Source: Symsagittifera roscoffensis
Taxonomy: Eukaryota > Xenacoelomorpha > Acoela > Convolutidae
DNA length: 64,000 nucleotides
Direction: 5' to 3'
Assembly: GCF_963678635.1 (NCBI RefSeq)
Contig: NC_087066.1
Coordinates: 8,709,954-8,773,953, forward strand
Made by a program: the position numbers and the translations under genes. Positions 24,832 through 35,133 of the stretch are shown here, one piece after another. The notes beneath the pieces are model-generated. The model made no database searches and was not told the DNA's origin. It saw nothing but the letters and a program-made list of their open reading frames with translations. The first letter of the stretch is position 1; each line of letters starts with the position of its first letter.

Positions 24832-25080
24832 GCTCTAAGGTGGATTTCACTCTACATCACTCGGCTTGTGGAAATGGTGCCAGAGTTAATGGAGACTGGT
24901 CTTCGCAAGATGGATTCTTATCACTTGGTGGAACTTGTGTTTTATGGGATGTTCCTGATTCTGCGGAAATGCGCTGCTGATGGATATTATAGAGATCAGA
25001 ATTTGCTGCCGGCCGGTGGGAGAAACTTAGTTATAGCGATGTATCGAAATGAGCAACAAAGAGCAGCCACTGCAGCGTAG
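24832..25080 (+). CDS. Unknown host gene, last exon (82 codons plus TAG)
   Basis: Acceptor gccatttttag, phase 0, continuing the frame of the previous exon. Peptide segments: ALRWISLYITRL, LVELVFYGMFLILRKCAADG, GGRNLVIAMYRNEQQRAATA. The pattern of spaced hydrophobic residues suggests a helical fold; the LVELVFYGMFLIL stretch is hydrophobic but flanked by charges, so a membrane segment is uncertain. The stop TAG (25078-25080) is followed in frame by 19 sense codons (separate entry). A polyadenylation signal is at 25265. Family not recognised. Confidence is high that this is an exon and low on function. Confidence 0.8.
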   Translation, partial: ALRWISLYITRLVEMVPELMETGLRKMDSYHLVELVFYGMFLILRKCAADGYYRDQNLLPAGGRNLVIAMYRNEQQRAATAA

Positions 25081-25140
25081 AAAGCGAATAACGTGAATAA
25101 TGCAAATAATGCGAACAATGCTAATGATGGAAACCAATAG
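25081..25140 (+). other. In-frame Asn/Ala-repeat extension after the TAG
   Basis: Nineteen codons directly follow the TAG in the same frame, reading KANNVNNANNANNANDGNQ, and end with a second TAG at 25138-25140. The near-perfect 12-base periodicity (aataatgc/gaacaatgc) is low-complexity coding style. It may mean that the first TAG is a recent nonsense change, or is read through, or that the repeat is an ordinary 3' UTR. The sequence cannot decide. Confidence 0.6.
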
Positions 25141-25264
25141 AAAAAAAACCAGAGCAGGAAAATGTAGAACGATCGACAACTTTCGTTTCGACTTACCAAA
25201 AACTGCGTCGGAAAAAAGGACGTTTCCTTTAATTTGTACAGGTGTGAATAATTCCTTGAAGCTT

Positions 25265-25270
25265 AATAAA
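25265..25270 (+). promoter_or_regulatory. Polyadenylation signal AATAAA
   Basis: AATAAA in 'cttaataaatactg', 125-185 bases after the two candidate stop codons of the three-exon gene. A further AATAAATAAATAA cluster lies at about 25309-25321. Confidence 0.55.
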
Positions 25271-25579
25271 TACTGAAGTATAATAATGATTAGTTTGGAT
25301 TTTAACAAATAAATAAATAATTATTGGTTAATGTTTTCACGAGGCTTCGATCAACAAACCATTAATACCAAAACACCGCGACCATGCAGGATTGATGCAA
25401 GTTTGATGAAAATAAGGACAAAAATTTTCAAATGATCTTAGACAAAAGTTCGAGAAGCAATGTCCAGCTAAAAATTTTCCTAGGTTATGAGGTACTTAAA
25501 CAAAAATGGAAGCTTCGTGTTTTATAAAAAAAGAAAAAACAAAAACACCTAAACCATTTTTATACTCTTCAGTAATATG

Positions 25580-25900
25580 AGGCACTTAGCACAGTGGTAA
25601 GGCGTTGACTTTGAAATCGTCAGATCGTGAATTCGATCCCATGCCATGGCAATGATAGTGTGTGAGGACAAGCTCTCACTTGACCTCCAGCTTCAGGTCT
25701 ACCACAACCTGACCAAATTTGGCTGCAATAGTGGTACCACGTAAAAGTTCTAGACCCAAAAAAAACCGCCTTGAGTCGCAAAAAACAGCTTCGCTCAGCA
25801 ACAATATCACTGTCTGGAATGTGGGGAGATAATACAAATGGACTATCCTCGACAGGACTGTTAAGTTCGCAGGAACTACAATTGTTATTATTATTAATAT
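25580..25900 (+). mobile_element. tRNA-derived SINE, full length
   Basis: The head (25580-25650) has an A-box-like 'tagcacagtggtaaggcg', an anticodon-arm-like 'tgactttgaaatcgtca' and a B-box-like 'gaattcgatccc'. The body follows ('cacaacctgaccaaatttgg', 'gcaatagtggtaccac', 'cttcgctc', 'ctggaatgtgggg'), and the copy ends in an ATT-rich tail at about 25885-25900. A second copy of the body is at 41376-41582. SINEs depend on a LINE for mobility, but no shared tail with the LINEs here was found. Confidence 0.85.
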
Positions 25901-26149
25901 GTTTTGATTCAAACTCTTGTTGAAAGGTTTAGTCTGCAACATAAAAATTTCAAAAAAATTTTATAATATTTTTTGAGATCTTACAGATTTTTGCAATTTC
26001 CCAGACTTTTCCGACTTTTTCTCCAAACTTTTGCGCCCATATTTTAGAGTTTTTCGAAATTTTCGCGCTTTTATGTTCATACTTTTCAGACTCTTTTTCT
26101 TGCATGTATGTCAATTTCTTCAGTCGCAAAAATCTGGACAGATAAAGAA

Positions 26150-26600
26150 GTTAGTCAAGATTGTTGTGTCGTTAAATGTCGGGTCGTGCCGGTCGCCCTG
26201 TTCCGTATGTCGCAACATTCCTAGGGTCGGGTATTTCCAAGGATCGCGTCGTCTCCACCTTGGACGCGAAAGCCGCAACAGATCTACTCGGTAGCCGCTA
26301 CGTATTCTGGGTTGAGCCGAGTTTTCCGTGGTGGCGAAAGTCGCGGCGCAAATTCTCGGTCGCGAGAGTCTAGATTGTTAAAGTATTGTGGCGGAAGTGG
26401 CGAAAGATATTCCGAATATTCTATTTGTCCCGAAAATCTAGTCGCATCATCTACGCCTTGGTCGCGAAGGTCTGAACATTAGTCGCGAAGGTCCGCGACA
26501 AATGCCAGAACTTGGGCGTGATAGTCTGGACATTAGACGCAGACCTCATCCGTGCCTCAAAAAGGGTCGGTCGACTAAAACTTTGCACATTTATAGAAAA
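26150..26600. other. GC-rich island with repeated GTCGC words, unassigned
   Basis: Much higher GC than its surroundings. 'gtcgc' and close variants recur over 20 times on the + strand, with a local duplication 'ttggtcgcgaaggtctgaac / ttagtcgcgaaggtccgcga' at about 26459-26497 and 'gtctgaacatta / gtctggacatta'. Two overlapping frames (26031-26294 and 26176-26373) are open but show no known motif. A similar GTCGC-rich patch lies at 54125-54300. It may be a GC-rich repeat or a decayed coding region. Confidence 0.4.
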
Positions 26601-27120
26601 CCTCTCGCAAGCAAACCTAAATCCGCCCGTGTACGGATGAAAGAAAAATACAGAATATTCGGAAATCTCAACTTATTTTGTGGATATTTTTGTGCATCGG
26701 CTTTAAAACCTATTTTTCATCATTAAAGCATTCTGTACGCTAATTACTTCTAGAACAAAAAAGATGTCTTTCTTGCATCTCTTTCTTTCTTTTTTTTCTG
26801 AGGGATTTTGGGAAACACAAAAAAAGCAATAATGAGCAGATCGAACGAAGGTACTGAATTTAATCTTCAAAGAGGTATATGAACTAGAAAGAGGCGCTGC
26901 GTCCCGACCCACTGCCTTGTTTTCCCCACAGACATAGAAGGGTACAATTCACATTGATTTGCCCAATTCCCTTCCGCTTTCCATTTCCACTTCTAACAGA
27001 GAACATATCGAAAATATCAAAAAGCAAGCTAATCTCCAAACAGAATCTTCAACAAGCCGACAACTTATTCAAAATTAGCTATGAAATAATTGAACTAAAA
27101 ACTAAGCGGATCAAGTTAAC
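26601..27120. other. No gene seen
   Basis: A possible acceptor 'ttttccccacag' at about 26921-26932 is followed by no convincing frame. Confidence 0.45.
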
Positions 27121-27171
27121 ATCCTCCCCCCAAACGTCTTTGGGGGTGGAGGGAAGGGGGTGGGGGAGGAT
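27121..27171 (+). other. Nested hairpin and G-quadruplex motif
   Basis: ATCCTCCCCC (27121-27130) is the exact reverse complement of GGGGGAGGAT (27162-27171). Inside, CCCCCAAA (27127-27134) and TTTGGGGG (27139-27146) form a second stem with a CGTC loop. The G-rich strand 27142-27169 has four runs of at least three G separated by short loops, a standard G4 pattern, in otherwise AT-rich DNA. Confidence 0.85.
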
Positions 27172-28411
27172 GTATATTTAGTCCAATTATGATATATTAA
27201 AAAGGTATTTCAGTAATTATCTACGTTTTTGTTGACTTTAATCTGTAGTTTGAGCGCTAAGTAGCTATATGTATTGGCCGGGTTTTGTGACAAAAAGAAA
27301 AAAATATATTTTCATTTTCATATAACAAAGAAAGACTGCCGAGACTTTTGTTAACGTAGAAAATGATGAATGCGGGTACAAATTAAGTTGAGAATAACAG
27401 CCCACATTCCAGTTCGCCACCCAAAAGGCGTCTGAAAATTGAAAAATGAACCTTTCTTTATTAGTATACTACCCTTAAAGGGCAATAAGAAAGGGGTAAA
27501 ATCAGCTTTTATTTCACTTTCACTTTTAATGTGAGGAAACATTGGTCGAGTTAGAAAATGAGAACTTAGTCCCCTGACAATAGTTAGACCACTTTTAGAT
27601 GAGCGAGAGCTTCTTTCATTATAGAATTCTGTTAGAGTACGGTTGTCCCTTTTCCTACCATACTACCACATTTTACACTTCCGCTATTATTGTCCAAAAC
27701 CACTCTGATCATTTTATTAAAGTGAATTTTCCCAAAGTATACTTTAAAAAACCCATTTGAAGGAAACCACCGATAATGAAGGAAAAAAGACTTTTTACTT
27801 ATTATTTTTGTGATATCCAAAATAATTTTGTGTCAGTATTTTACTACGCATTGATCTTTTGATAAATATATTTATCGCTGATTCTGATTATCTAATTACA
27901 AAACTTGCCGCCATAATCACCCCCGAATTTACCAGCGCTTCTTCAATTATCGAAATCCAGTATATAAAGTTTTGTTTAATTACCAGCCTAAAAGACTTAG
28001 AAAAGCCCATATTTGAAAAGGAAACGCAAGAAGACGTTTCTTCACCTGTCGGATTATTCGGGTTTAAATTCGGATTTAGGTAAAATTCAGTTTTCAGCTC
28101 ATATGTCAAAGTTCGGTTTGATTGCAACTAGATTGACTTGAACTTGGTGGACGAACTGACACCAGTAGAAGAAATAAGTTCAAAATTTATAATGATGAAT
28201 AAAAAAAAGGAACTAGCACAGATTACGGTCTCTTGTCAGCAAACAGTTCAGTAAAATTCGTTCAAAAAACAGAAAAAAAAACAGTTCAGTAACTTTTCGT
28301 TCTATTGGATGTAGGAGAAACTTTGCCTTCGGGTTTTTATTTGCTTCTTTTTTTACTTTTTGCACGCAAAATCAGGTATCAAAGATAACCATCAGAATGG
28401 GTTGAGTGATT
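27172..28411. other. No convincing gene
   Basis: AT-rich. A 74-codon frame at 27859-28083 has fairly protein-like composition but no splice sites, no homology I recognise, and an equally long frame on the other strand. Confidence 0.45.
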
Positions 28412-28413
28412 TA

Positions 28414-29231
28414 CAGTGCTTAAAATATCCGGACAAAACGAATAAAACTTGAAACTTAAAACGCGTTTTTCTCAAATTGGATTGGTTTAAGACAAAAAGA
28501 TGATGAAGGCACAATTTGATTAAAATTTCAAAAAACTTACATTTAGCCGTTTATTTGAAGAAAATCGGGCCCAAACTTTTACCCCAGAAACGGCTTTTTA
28601 TTCAATCAACAATTACGCCAAAATTATTGGTTTAATTGCTAACAGTGTTGTAAAAGTGTTGCTACCAGTGTTGCTAACAGTGTTGCTAAAAGTGTCGTCT
28701 CAGTGTCGTAAAAGTAAAATTATTTTCGTTTGATAACCAATAAATGTCAACTTTACTTTATACAAGCCAATTCCAAAAAAAAAAAAATTTAAAACGTTTT
28801 GCGCCAATTTCTGGAAAAATATACCTTTCTTAAATTTGTTGGACTATATAAAAAGCTTACTTTGATTTATTATTGTCAGTGATTGAATCAATAATTTTGG
28901 CGCAATTTTTTATTGATTGGGTTGACTTCATAGAAAAATGATAAGACAAAACTTGATTAGAATTTCAGCTGAATTATAATGGTGCAAAAAAATTTGCAGA
29001 ATTCGAATCTAAAATTTTACCTCACAAACTATCATTTTTTAAGGTATGGTCATTTTTGAGGTAAAATTTTGGGCCCGAATATTGCAAAATAGTCTGCACA
29101 AAATTACTCAGCTGAAATTCTTATCAAGTTTTGTCTTCATCTTTTTTTCTGAAGTCAACCCAATTTGAGAAAAACGCGTTTAACATTCCAAGTGTTGTTC
29201 TGTTTTGTCGGGATAATTTAAATCAGCACTG
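28414..29231. mobile_element. Tc1/mariner-type MITE, 818 bp with long TIRs
   Basis: Starts TA|CAGTGCTTAAAATATCC and ends ATCAGCACTG|TA, so it is flanked by the TA duplication typical of Tc1/mariner and begins with the CAGTGC end common in Tc1-like elements. The arms stay similar for over 100 bp: 'cgcgtttttctcaaattgg' near 28460 pairs with 'caatttgagaaaaacgcg' near 29160, and 'tcgggcccaaactttta' near 28566 with 'aaaattttgggcccga' near 29065. The centre has short tandem 'cagtgttgctaa' words (28643-28700). No transposase is encoded. Confidence 0.9.
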
Positions 29232-29233
29232 TA

Positions 29234-29728
29234 TTATTTTGAAACATTTTCAGTCAAGCAAGTAAAGCGAGCTAATAACAATTATTAGGTAAGAAATGGG
29301 TTTAATTCAAAAAAAATAATTTCAAATCTGAACTTTCAAATTTTTTTCACATGTTTGATTTTGCTATTCATTTTTAAAGACGACTATGGTTGCTTAGAAA
29401 AAAATATTTTTTCAATTCTAAGCTCTCCTTGTTTTTTCTTTATCACACAACGCACAAGAATAGCCCAAACTTCAAAATTATATATTTCTCGTTTTTTTGT
29501 TCAATTGTTCTCAAATCTTCAGAAAATAGAAGACAGCAAAACCAGCTGAAAAAATTTGTCGGAAATTTACCAGAAAGTTAAGACAGAAAAAATTATTAGT
29601 TAAAAATCAAGACAAGGTCAATTGTTCTTAAAACGATAACAAATATTTTTAAAAATGTTTGAATGCTTTAATACTAATACTTTAGAAACATATCTAAGTA
29701 TGTTTGTCACATCATTTTAATTAAATCA
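29234..29728. other. No gene seen
   Basis: AT-rich spacer between the MITE and a weak coding-like stretch. Confidence 0.5.
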
Positions 29729-29930
29729 CGCTGGGAGTTTTCTCATGATGGAGGAACCAAACGATGGGAAACTTTTAACCAATTAGAATCATTAGACTAT
29801 CCTATTGGATAAATGGCTGTTGCACAAAACCAAAGTCATAGTTAACAAAGATAGAATCACAGCAGCGCAGAAAGATCTTGCTGTACTTGTTCGAGTCATC
29901 GGATATACAATTAGCTTTTTCCTTTGTTTT
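29729..29930 (+). pseudogene. Coding-like remnant with frameshift, unknown
   Basis: One frame reads RWEFSHDGGTKRWETFNQLE and stops at 'ggataa' (about 29813). A frame shifted at that point continues DKWLLHKTKVIVNKDRITAA and QKDLAVLVRVIGYTIS. The join looks like a single-base frameshift in a formerly continuous frame. The first part, with W and DGG.K.W spacing, is faintly reminiscent of small W-containing domains, but I cannot name it. Confidence 0.25.
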
Positions 29931-29932
29931 TT

Positions 29933-30985
29933 CAACTGATTTAAAAATTTTTCAATATCTGACCTCTAATTGACTTGTATTTATTTGCTTTCTTTACTAT
30001 TTTTACATTTTTTTTTGAATTTTTGATTACTCTTCTATTCTAATTGACTGAAAATAACAGGAAAAAAATCCAATACTCGGTATCTTCATCATGATGGACG
30101 CCACAAATCACGCTTATTTTGTTTCATCCTACATTAAGTTCCGTTTAATCTTCCATCTGATGGCAGTTAGCTAGAAAATTTGAAGACTTTTTAAGCAATA
30201 AACAAATAAACTTCGAGAATTATTACTTAGGCGAAATTGTGTTTTTATCGCCTTAACAAGACAAATAAATTACAAAAAAGAATAACAGTTGATACTAAAT
30301 GAATTTTGCTTGAATCACACACACACATAACCGAACTATGGCAATTTTGATCAAAAGACAAATAGCAATATTCAAAGAAAGCTACAGTTCAGAAAGTAAG
30401 AAAAATAAACTAAAAAGCTGCATCTGAAAGAAGCGTTCATTTTTGCAGTTTCGCGCTGCTCTGCCTACATTTGAAACGAGTGGTTTGACGTGTATGAATA
30501 AGGCTTTGTACTCATATACCGGTTGTACCTTCATAAAGTAAAAATACTAGCCCTAAAATTTCTTATTTTGATGCATGAAAAAATAGTAATCAAACAAATT
30601 TCATAGACATTGCTAAAATTATCTCATCCAAATTTCAAGGAGGTTTGTTTGTTATGGCAAATAAACCGTTTTATCGTCATAAACAAAAAAAAATTCATTA
30701 AAAAAACTAATCATTCAGCCTCCATTAGTGGAAACTGAATGAAAAGCAATTTTTTTGATAGCGGAAGCAAAATTGTTTTCTAAGTAGTTTGAACCAGAAA
30801 AAGTGAACCAGAAACGAATTTTGTGATCAAACAAACATTTTCCCAAAAACGTGCATAAGATACTCCTGGATACCTAAAATTTGGACTATTTTCAGCCTCT
30901 CCGGATAAATTTTTTTAAAAAAATTCCAAGCGCATATTTTTTTGTGACATTTTTTGTATGCTTTGATGCTTTGTGGGGTTGGTCA
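29933..30985. other. No gene seen
   Basis: AT-rich, with a short CA repeat near 30318-30328. Confidence 0.5.
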
Positions 30986-30988
30986 TTT

Positions 30989-31438
30989 TTACAATTTTGA
31001 ATTTTTTGATATGGTCGAAAAAATCATACCCCAGACCATTAGGTAACCACCCCCACATTGACGTTTAATGAGGTAAACTTGATGATTTTCCTCCATCCAG
31101 GAACACCAGTTGTCGGGTCCGTCTAGTTTAATTTTTTTTCCATTAAATACGACTTCATCCCAATTTTTTGGTTTAGTCAACCAATCAGTGCAGAGGCGTA
31201 CTCAATTTTCTTTCTGTTTTTTGGTCAAAATTATTGTGAACTTTGCATTTTTGTACCCATACCTCATTCTTGATAAAGCTCGATGAACCGTTCTTCTGCT
31301 GATTTTGAGTGCCGTCTCCCTCAGGATTTTTGAGGCTGTCACCCTTTCTTTGCGTTTTTTCAGCAGAGCAATGCATCGTTTTATACACAGTTTTCTGAAG
31401 CCAACCGTCACATGCTTGGGTACCCGCTTTGCTTTCAC
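30989..31438 (-). pseudogene. Tc1-type DNA transposase remnant
   Basis: Tc1/mariner transposases cut and paste their element using an N-terminal helix-turn-helix and a DDE core. The N-terminal part (31202-31438) has 'KRKERVTASKILRETALKIS' and 'RRTVHRALSRMRYGYKNAKF', a Tc1-type paired-like helix-turn-helix. The downstream part (30989-31180), in another frame, has 'NWDEVVFNGKKIKLDGPDNW' and 'RQCGGGYLMVWG'. The usual VVFSDEK is VVFNGKK here, so the first catalytic Asp is lost. It is frame-broken at about 31190, and the N-terminus and C-terminal half are missing. No clear inverted repeats were found around it. Confidence 0.88.
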
Positions 31439-31584
31439 TCTTGAGTAGTCATTTGGCGAAGTTTTGTCTCAAAACAAGTGTTTAGCATGTATTAAGATGG
31501 TACGGAAAATTATGACGAGGAATGTATTTTTGAAACACCACTTGTGTAAGACTAACAAACGACAATTGAAGTGTACTCCAAAAA

Positions 31585-32050
31585 ATTGTAAATGCAAGAC
31601 AGTCAGAACTTTGGCGACCCTAGTTTTGAGTTAGCAAGGGTCTTTGTCAATTGTTTTTGCTTACGAACACGTCTCAAAAGCATTGAGAATAAAATAATTT
31701 AAAGTTACAGAAATTTTCGATTCTATTTTGGAAAATTTTAGGCAAAGGAACATTTTTGCCAATGCCATTTTTGCCAATTTTTGAACAAGTTTGACAATGC
31801 TTTTGAGTTACAAATACAACTCAGAACCATAAAGAATAAAATAATCTAAAGTAATTAAAATTTTTGGTTCAGTTTTGGAACCTTTTTGCCAATTTTGGAA
31901 CGTCTTTTCCAACGCATTGTAAATGCAAGATAGTCAGACTTTTGATTACTATTGTTTTGAGCAAACAAAGATCTTTGTCACTCGCTTTCGCTTACGAACA
32001 CAACAACTTTGAAATATAGAGAAATTAAAATAAAAATCAAATTTTTGATT
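31585..32050. repeat. Short degenerate tandem repeat
   Basis: 'tgtaaatgcaaga(c/t)agtcaga' occurs at about 31587 and 31918. A second word, 'gaataaaataat(t/c)taaagt', follows at about 31688 and 31832, and a weaker third version at about 32022. This suggests two to three diverged units of 150-330 bp. Confidence 0.65.
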
Positions 32051-32870
32051 TATGGAAAAATTCTTGCCAAACTTTTTCTGTATTTGAAAATCACTGATCA
32101 AAGACCTTTCCTGAAACTTGTCTTGCTCATGGAATTGAATGAAAAATGTATGATATAAACTTTCTATATATGAAAAATAGATGAGTAGCATTTTTGGTCA
32201 AATCAGGTAGGTTGAACTTGAAGCACTGCCGCGAGTTGTTATCTTGAGCTGACATGTCTATTTTTGCGTGTTGTTGTTTGTATTAAGTTTCATGTTACGT
32301 TGCTTCAAAAATATTAAATCATGCGTACTCTCCTAACCAAGATTTGCAATAAATTGCTTTACTCAGCGTGAATTTAAACCTGATTTAACAAAAAAATCTC
32401 CATCCAGGACTTTTTCAAAATTTTCCTTACCAACATCCAGTGTAGATCCAGGGTTTTCTCGAGGGAGTGGGGTTTTAAAAGATAGCTATAAATATACAGA
32501 GGATGTAGGATTTTCACGACTTTCACGTTTCCGAGTTGATTTCTGAATCATTCCAAGTTTTTTTGCAAAATAGTGCTTTTATAACAATTTGCTCACAAGC
32601 AATTTTCTAAAATGCGTGCTTCCATCATATGTCCCTCTAAGCTTTTCGTGAGTTCTACCAAAATGCTATAAATCTTTATTTGGTCAAAATTATCTGAAAT
32701 ACAGGCTAATTTAAGGGGAAAAAACAAGCAAAAATTGACGTTTTGGAACACTTTTTTGATTGATTTTTTAACCAAGTAGTTGCGTTTTTCTACAGAGCAC
32801 ACTAGAGTCATAAAGTAGTACCCAAGAATCAGGGGGTATAAACATCTTGCCGAAAAATTGTCTAAACCTA
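32051..32870. other. No gene; short dispersed fragment
   Basis: 'gatccagggttttctcgagg' at about 32446 matches 'gatctaggattttctcgagg' at about 61774, marking a small dispersed repeat shared with the other end of the window. Confidence 0.5.
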
Positions 32871-32885
32871 CCCCCCCCCCCCCCC
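32871..32885 (+). repeat. Homopolymer run of 15 C
   Basis: Uninterrupted C15 in AT-rich DNA; length may be unreliable in the assembly. Confidence 0.95.
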
Positions 32886-33497
32886 ACCCTAAATCTTCTG
32901 CTGTCCTTCTCCTTCAGAAAAATAGCATTGCGTGGTTGAAATTTAATTAAACACATAGCCCCGTTCACCTAGGCGGATTACGTATTGAATTAGATTTATA
33001 ATCGAATTGGCAATGTCATTCATAATTTAGGACAGAATAGTTGTACGCGTAGAACCATCGAAAAATTTACATGGGTTGATATGTTATCTTCCTAATTAAG
33101 CATCTACAATGTTGAAAAAAGTGCTCCGCACTAATAACAAACAGTCAAGAACGGTTATTAAATTAATCTAAGAGATTTTAAATTTTCAAATCGAGGCAAA
33201 CGCTATTCTTTTTCCAAGTTTTGATGCTTTGAAATATATATTTTTTCAAGTTACAATAAGTTTAGAGAAAAAAATGCATCAAATCAAACTGAGTTCGAAA
33301 GACTATGCTCGCTAACTTTCCATTTCATCTTTGATTACAGTTTATTGGTTTACACAGTTTTCTATAACTTTATAATCAGTTAAATTAACCAGTTGCATAA
33401 CGTTTGAATCAGATAAACTTGACAGTTGCTCATTTTATTACATAATACTATCAGGGTTTAGTTGAAGAGGGACTCATTTAGCCGAAAAAGAGGGAGA
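32886..33497. other. Upstream of the signal-anchor exon
   Basis: AT-rich. 'actatcag' at about 33446-33453 is a possible cis- or trans-splice acceptor about 45 bases before the ATG of the next feature. Confidence 0.4.
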
Positions 33498-33749
33498 ATG
33501 AAGAGGGTGGCAGTTATCATAATCGCGTTCGGCATCACGATCATTATGGTAATTGCATGTCTGGTCTCATTTGACGTGCAGCCATCGCCTTGTCTGGACC
33601 TTCTGACCAAAGAGAAAGACCTCCTGAACAACACCTGGACTCCCCAATCTTATCATAACCTGACAGAGTTATGTAATAACTCCACGTGGTACTCCAATCT
33701 ACTTGAGGAACGATATCAAAGCGACAAGTCCTACAGGTACAAAGGATGA
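33498..33749 (+). CDS. Probable signal-anchor secretory protein, first exon
   Basis: From the ATG at 33498 the peptide opens MKRVAVIIIAFGITIIMVIA: a short basic start followed by about 20 hydrophobic residues, the layout of a type II signal anchor or signal peptide. The following ~60 residues are hydrophilic with several N-glycosylation sequons (NNT, NLT, NNS, NST) and two Cys. Local GC is higher than around it. A donor-like 'ctacag|gtacaa' lies at about 33735, so this may be exon 1 of a Golgi or secreted protein; otherwise the frame ends at a stop at 33747. Glycosyltransferases often start this way, but no catalytic domain is present to say so. Confidence 0.5.
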   Translation: MKRVAVIIIAFGITIIMVIACLVSFDVQPSPCLDLLTKEKDLLNNTWTPQSYHNLTELCNNSTWYSNLLEERYQSDKSYRYKG

Positions 33750-35133
33750 CGTAATCATCCACTCTGTGACGTAATATCAGGCAAATAAGCGATGGAAAAG
33801 CTGGAGAAAGACGATCTCGCAAGATGAAATTTCATCGTGGGGATCAAATTTTTAGCTAAATTTTTGAGTGCACTGTATAATAATTTCAGTTATCTTAAAT
33901 TTGTATATAAATATTCTTAAGAAAAAAGTTTTGGTTTCCTGTTTTCACTTGAACTGTTGAACTAGTACTAACCAGGCAAAAAAATTTTCTGGGAGACGAA
34001 AATGGAGTGAAGAGGATAAATTCCCTCATTTTGATTTTTTTTACTAAACACTTAGTGCCAAAAAATTAGTCAAAAATTCAACTCAAAATTCTTTTTTAAA
34101 TAATTAATTTTTGTGTTAATTTCAAGGTCGGCCATCAAAAAACTGGATTTCTTAGAATAGTACCAAAGGTATCGAATCACTGAAGAGAGGGCGGTCGCTT
34201 TAAATCCGCCCTTGTAAAACTGGAGGCGGGACCCCCTGATTGCCCTTAAGAACTGTTGTACTATTTTACGACATCAATTTTCGGCCGATCAAACCATCAT
34301 ACTTAATTTGAGGGAAGTGCGAGCGTCATAAAAACATTTTTTTTATTTTAACCAAGCATTTTGGTTAATAGTGTCATATTAGTGATTATCAGAGCTTAGA
34401 AAAACCATTTGATTGATCTAAAAAAACATCGGCAAACTTTCGCTGATTTTTATAAAACCCGCCCACACTTTCTCTGGAAAGTCTAAGAAACCTCTCTGTA
34501 TATCGAGATAAAAACGCAATATGATCCCGCAAAGATGAGCCAAGTACCTGATTGTCTTAAAAACGCATATTATAAACAAGTGTATTCGGTTACTTAGAAA
34601 GAATCACGAAAGTTTCCGACCAACTTAATCAAAGTAAGCCAAAAAAACAGAGTAAAACAATACAAAGCTTTCAATTCATTTTTTCGTTTTTAAATTTTTT
34701 TTGGTGGTGGGAACGATCAAATTTTTCATAATAAAAAATCTGCACGAATCAGGTGTTTTAGATAAGAATAAAAAAACGCAATAAATTTCTGGAAAAATAC
34801 TTTCAAACGTTTTTATTGTAAAAACGCAAATAATTTTCAACCGTGTAAATTAGTCTAAGAGGGGTTTACCTTGAAACTACCCTTGTTTCATGATTTTCCA
34901 CAACTATATGAAATTTTGGTGAAAACTTCATGCTACACCATAACTTCTTGCTGTTTGTGGGTCTTCTTACTTATTCCGCCCAAAAATCAAAATTTCTGAA
35001 ATGAATTTGTTTTGCTCCAATTTGATTGGCTAGAATAGCCAATCAAACTTCAGCACCATCTCAAAATGTTTTGTTCACAATATTAGTTCGACTTGTGTTA
35101 TAAGCCGAATGACAAAGTTTAGAATAAATTGGT
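33750..35133. other. No gene; GC-rich hairpin at 34188-34212
   Basis: Just after the exon, TGACGTAA occurs twice (about 33747 and 33767). At 34188-34212 AGGGCGG and CCGCCCT form a 7-bp stem within a GC-rich patch (34170-34250). The rest is AT-rich. Confidence 0.5.
35021..35047. repeat. Perfect 11-bp hairpin
   Basis: TTTGATTGGCT, loop agaat, AGCCAATCAAA. The arms contain the inverted CCAAT word. Confidence 0.85.

Noticed and set aside
30318-30328. CA microsatellite
   Set aside because: Too short to be informative.
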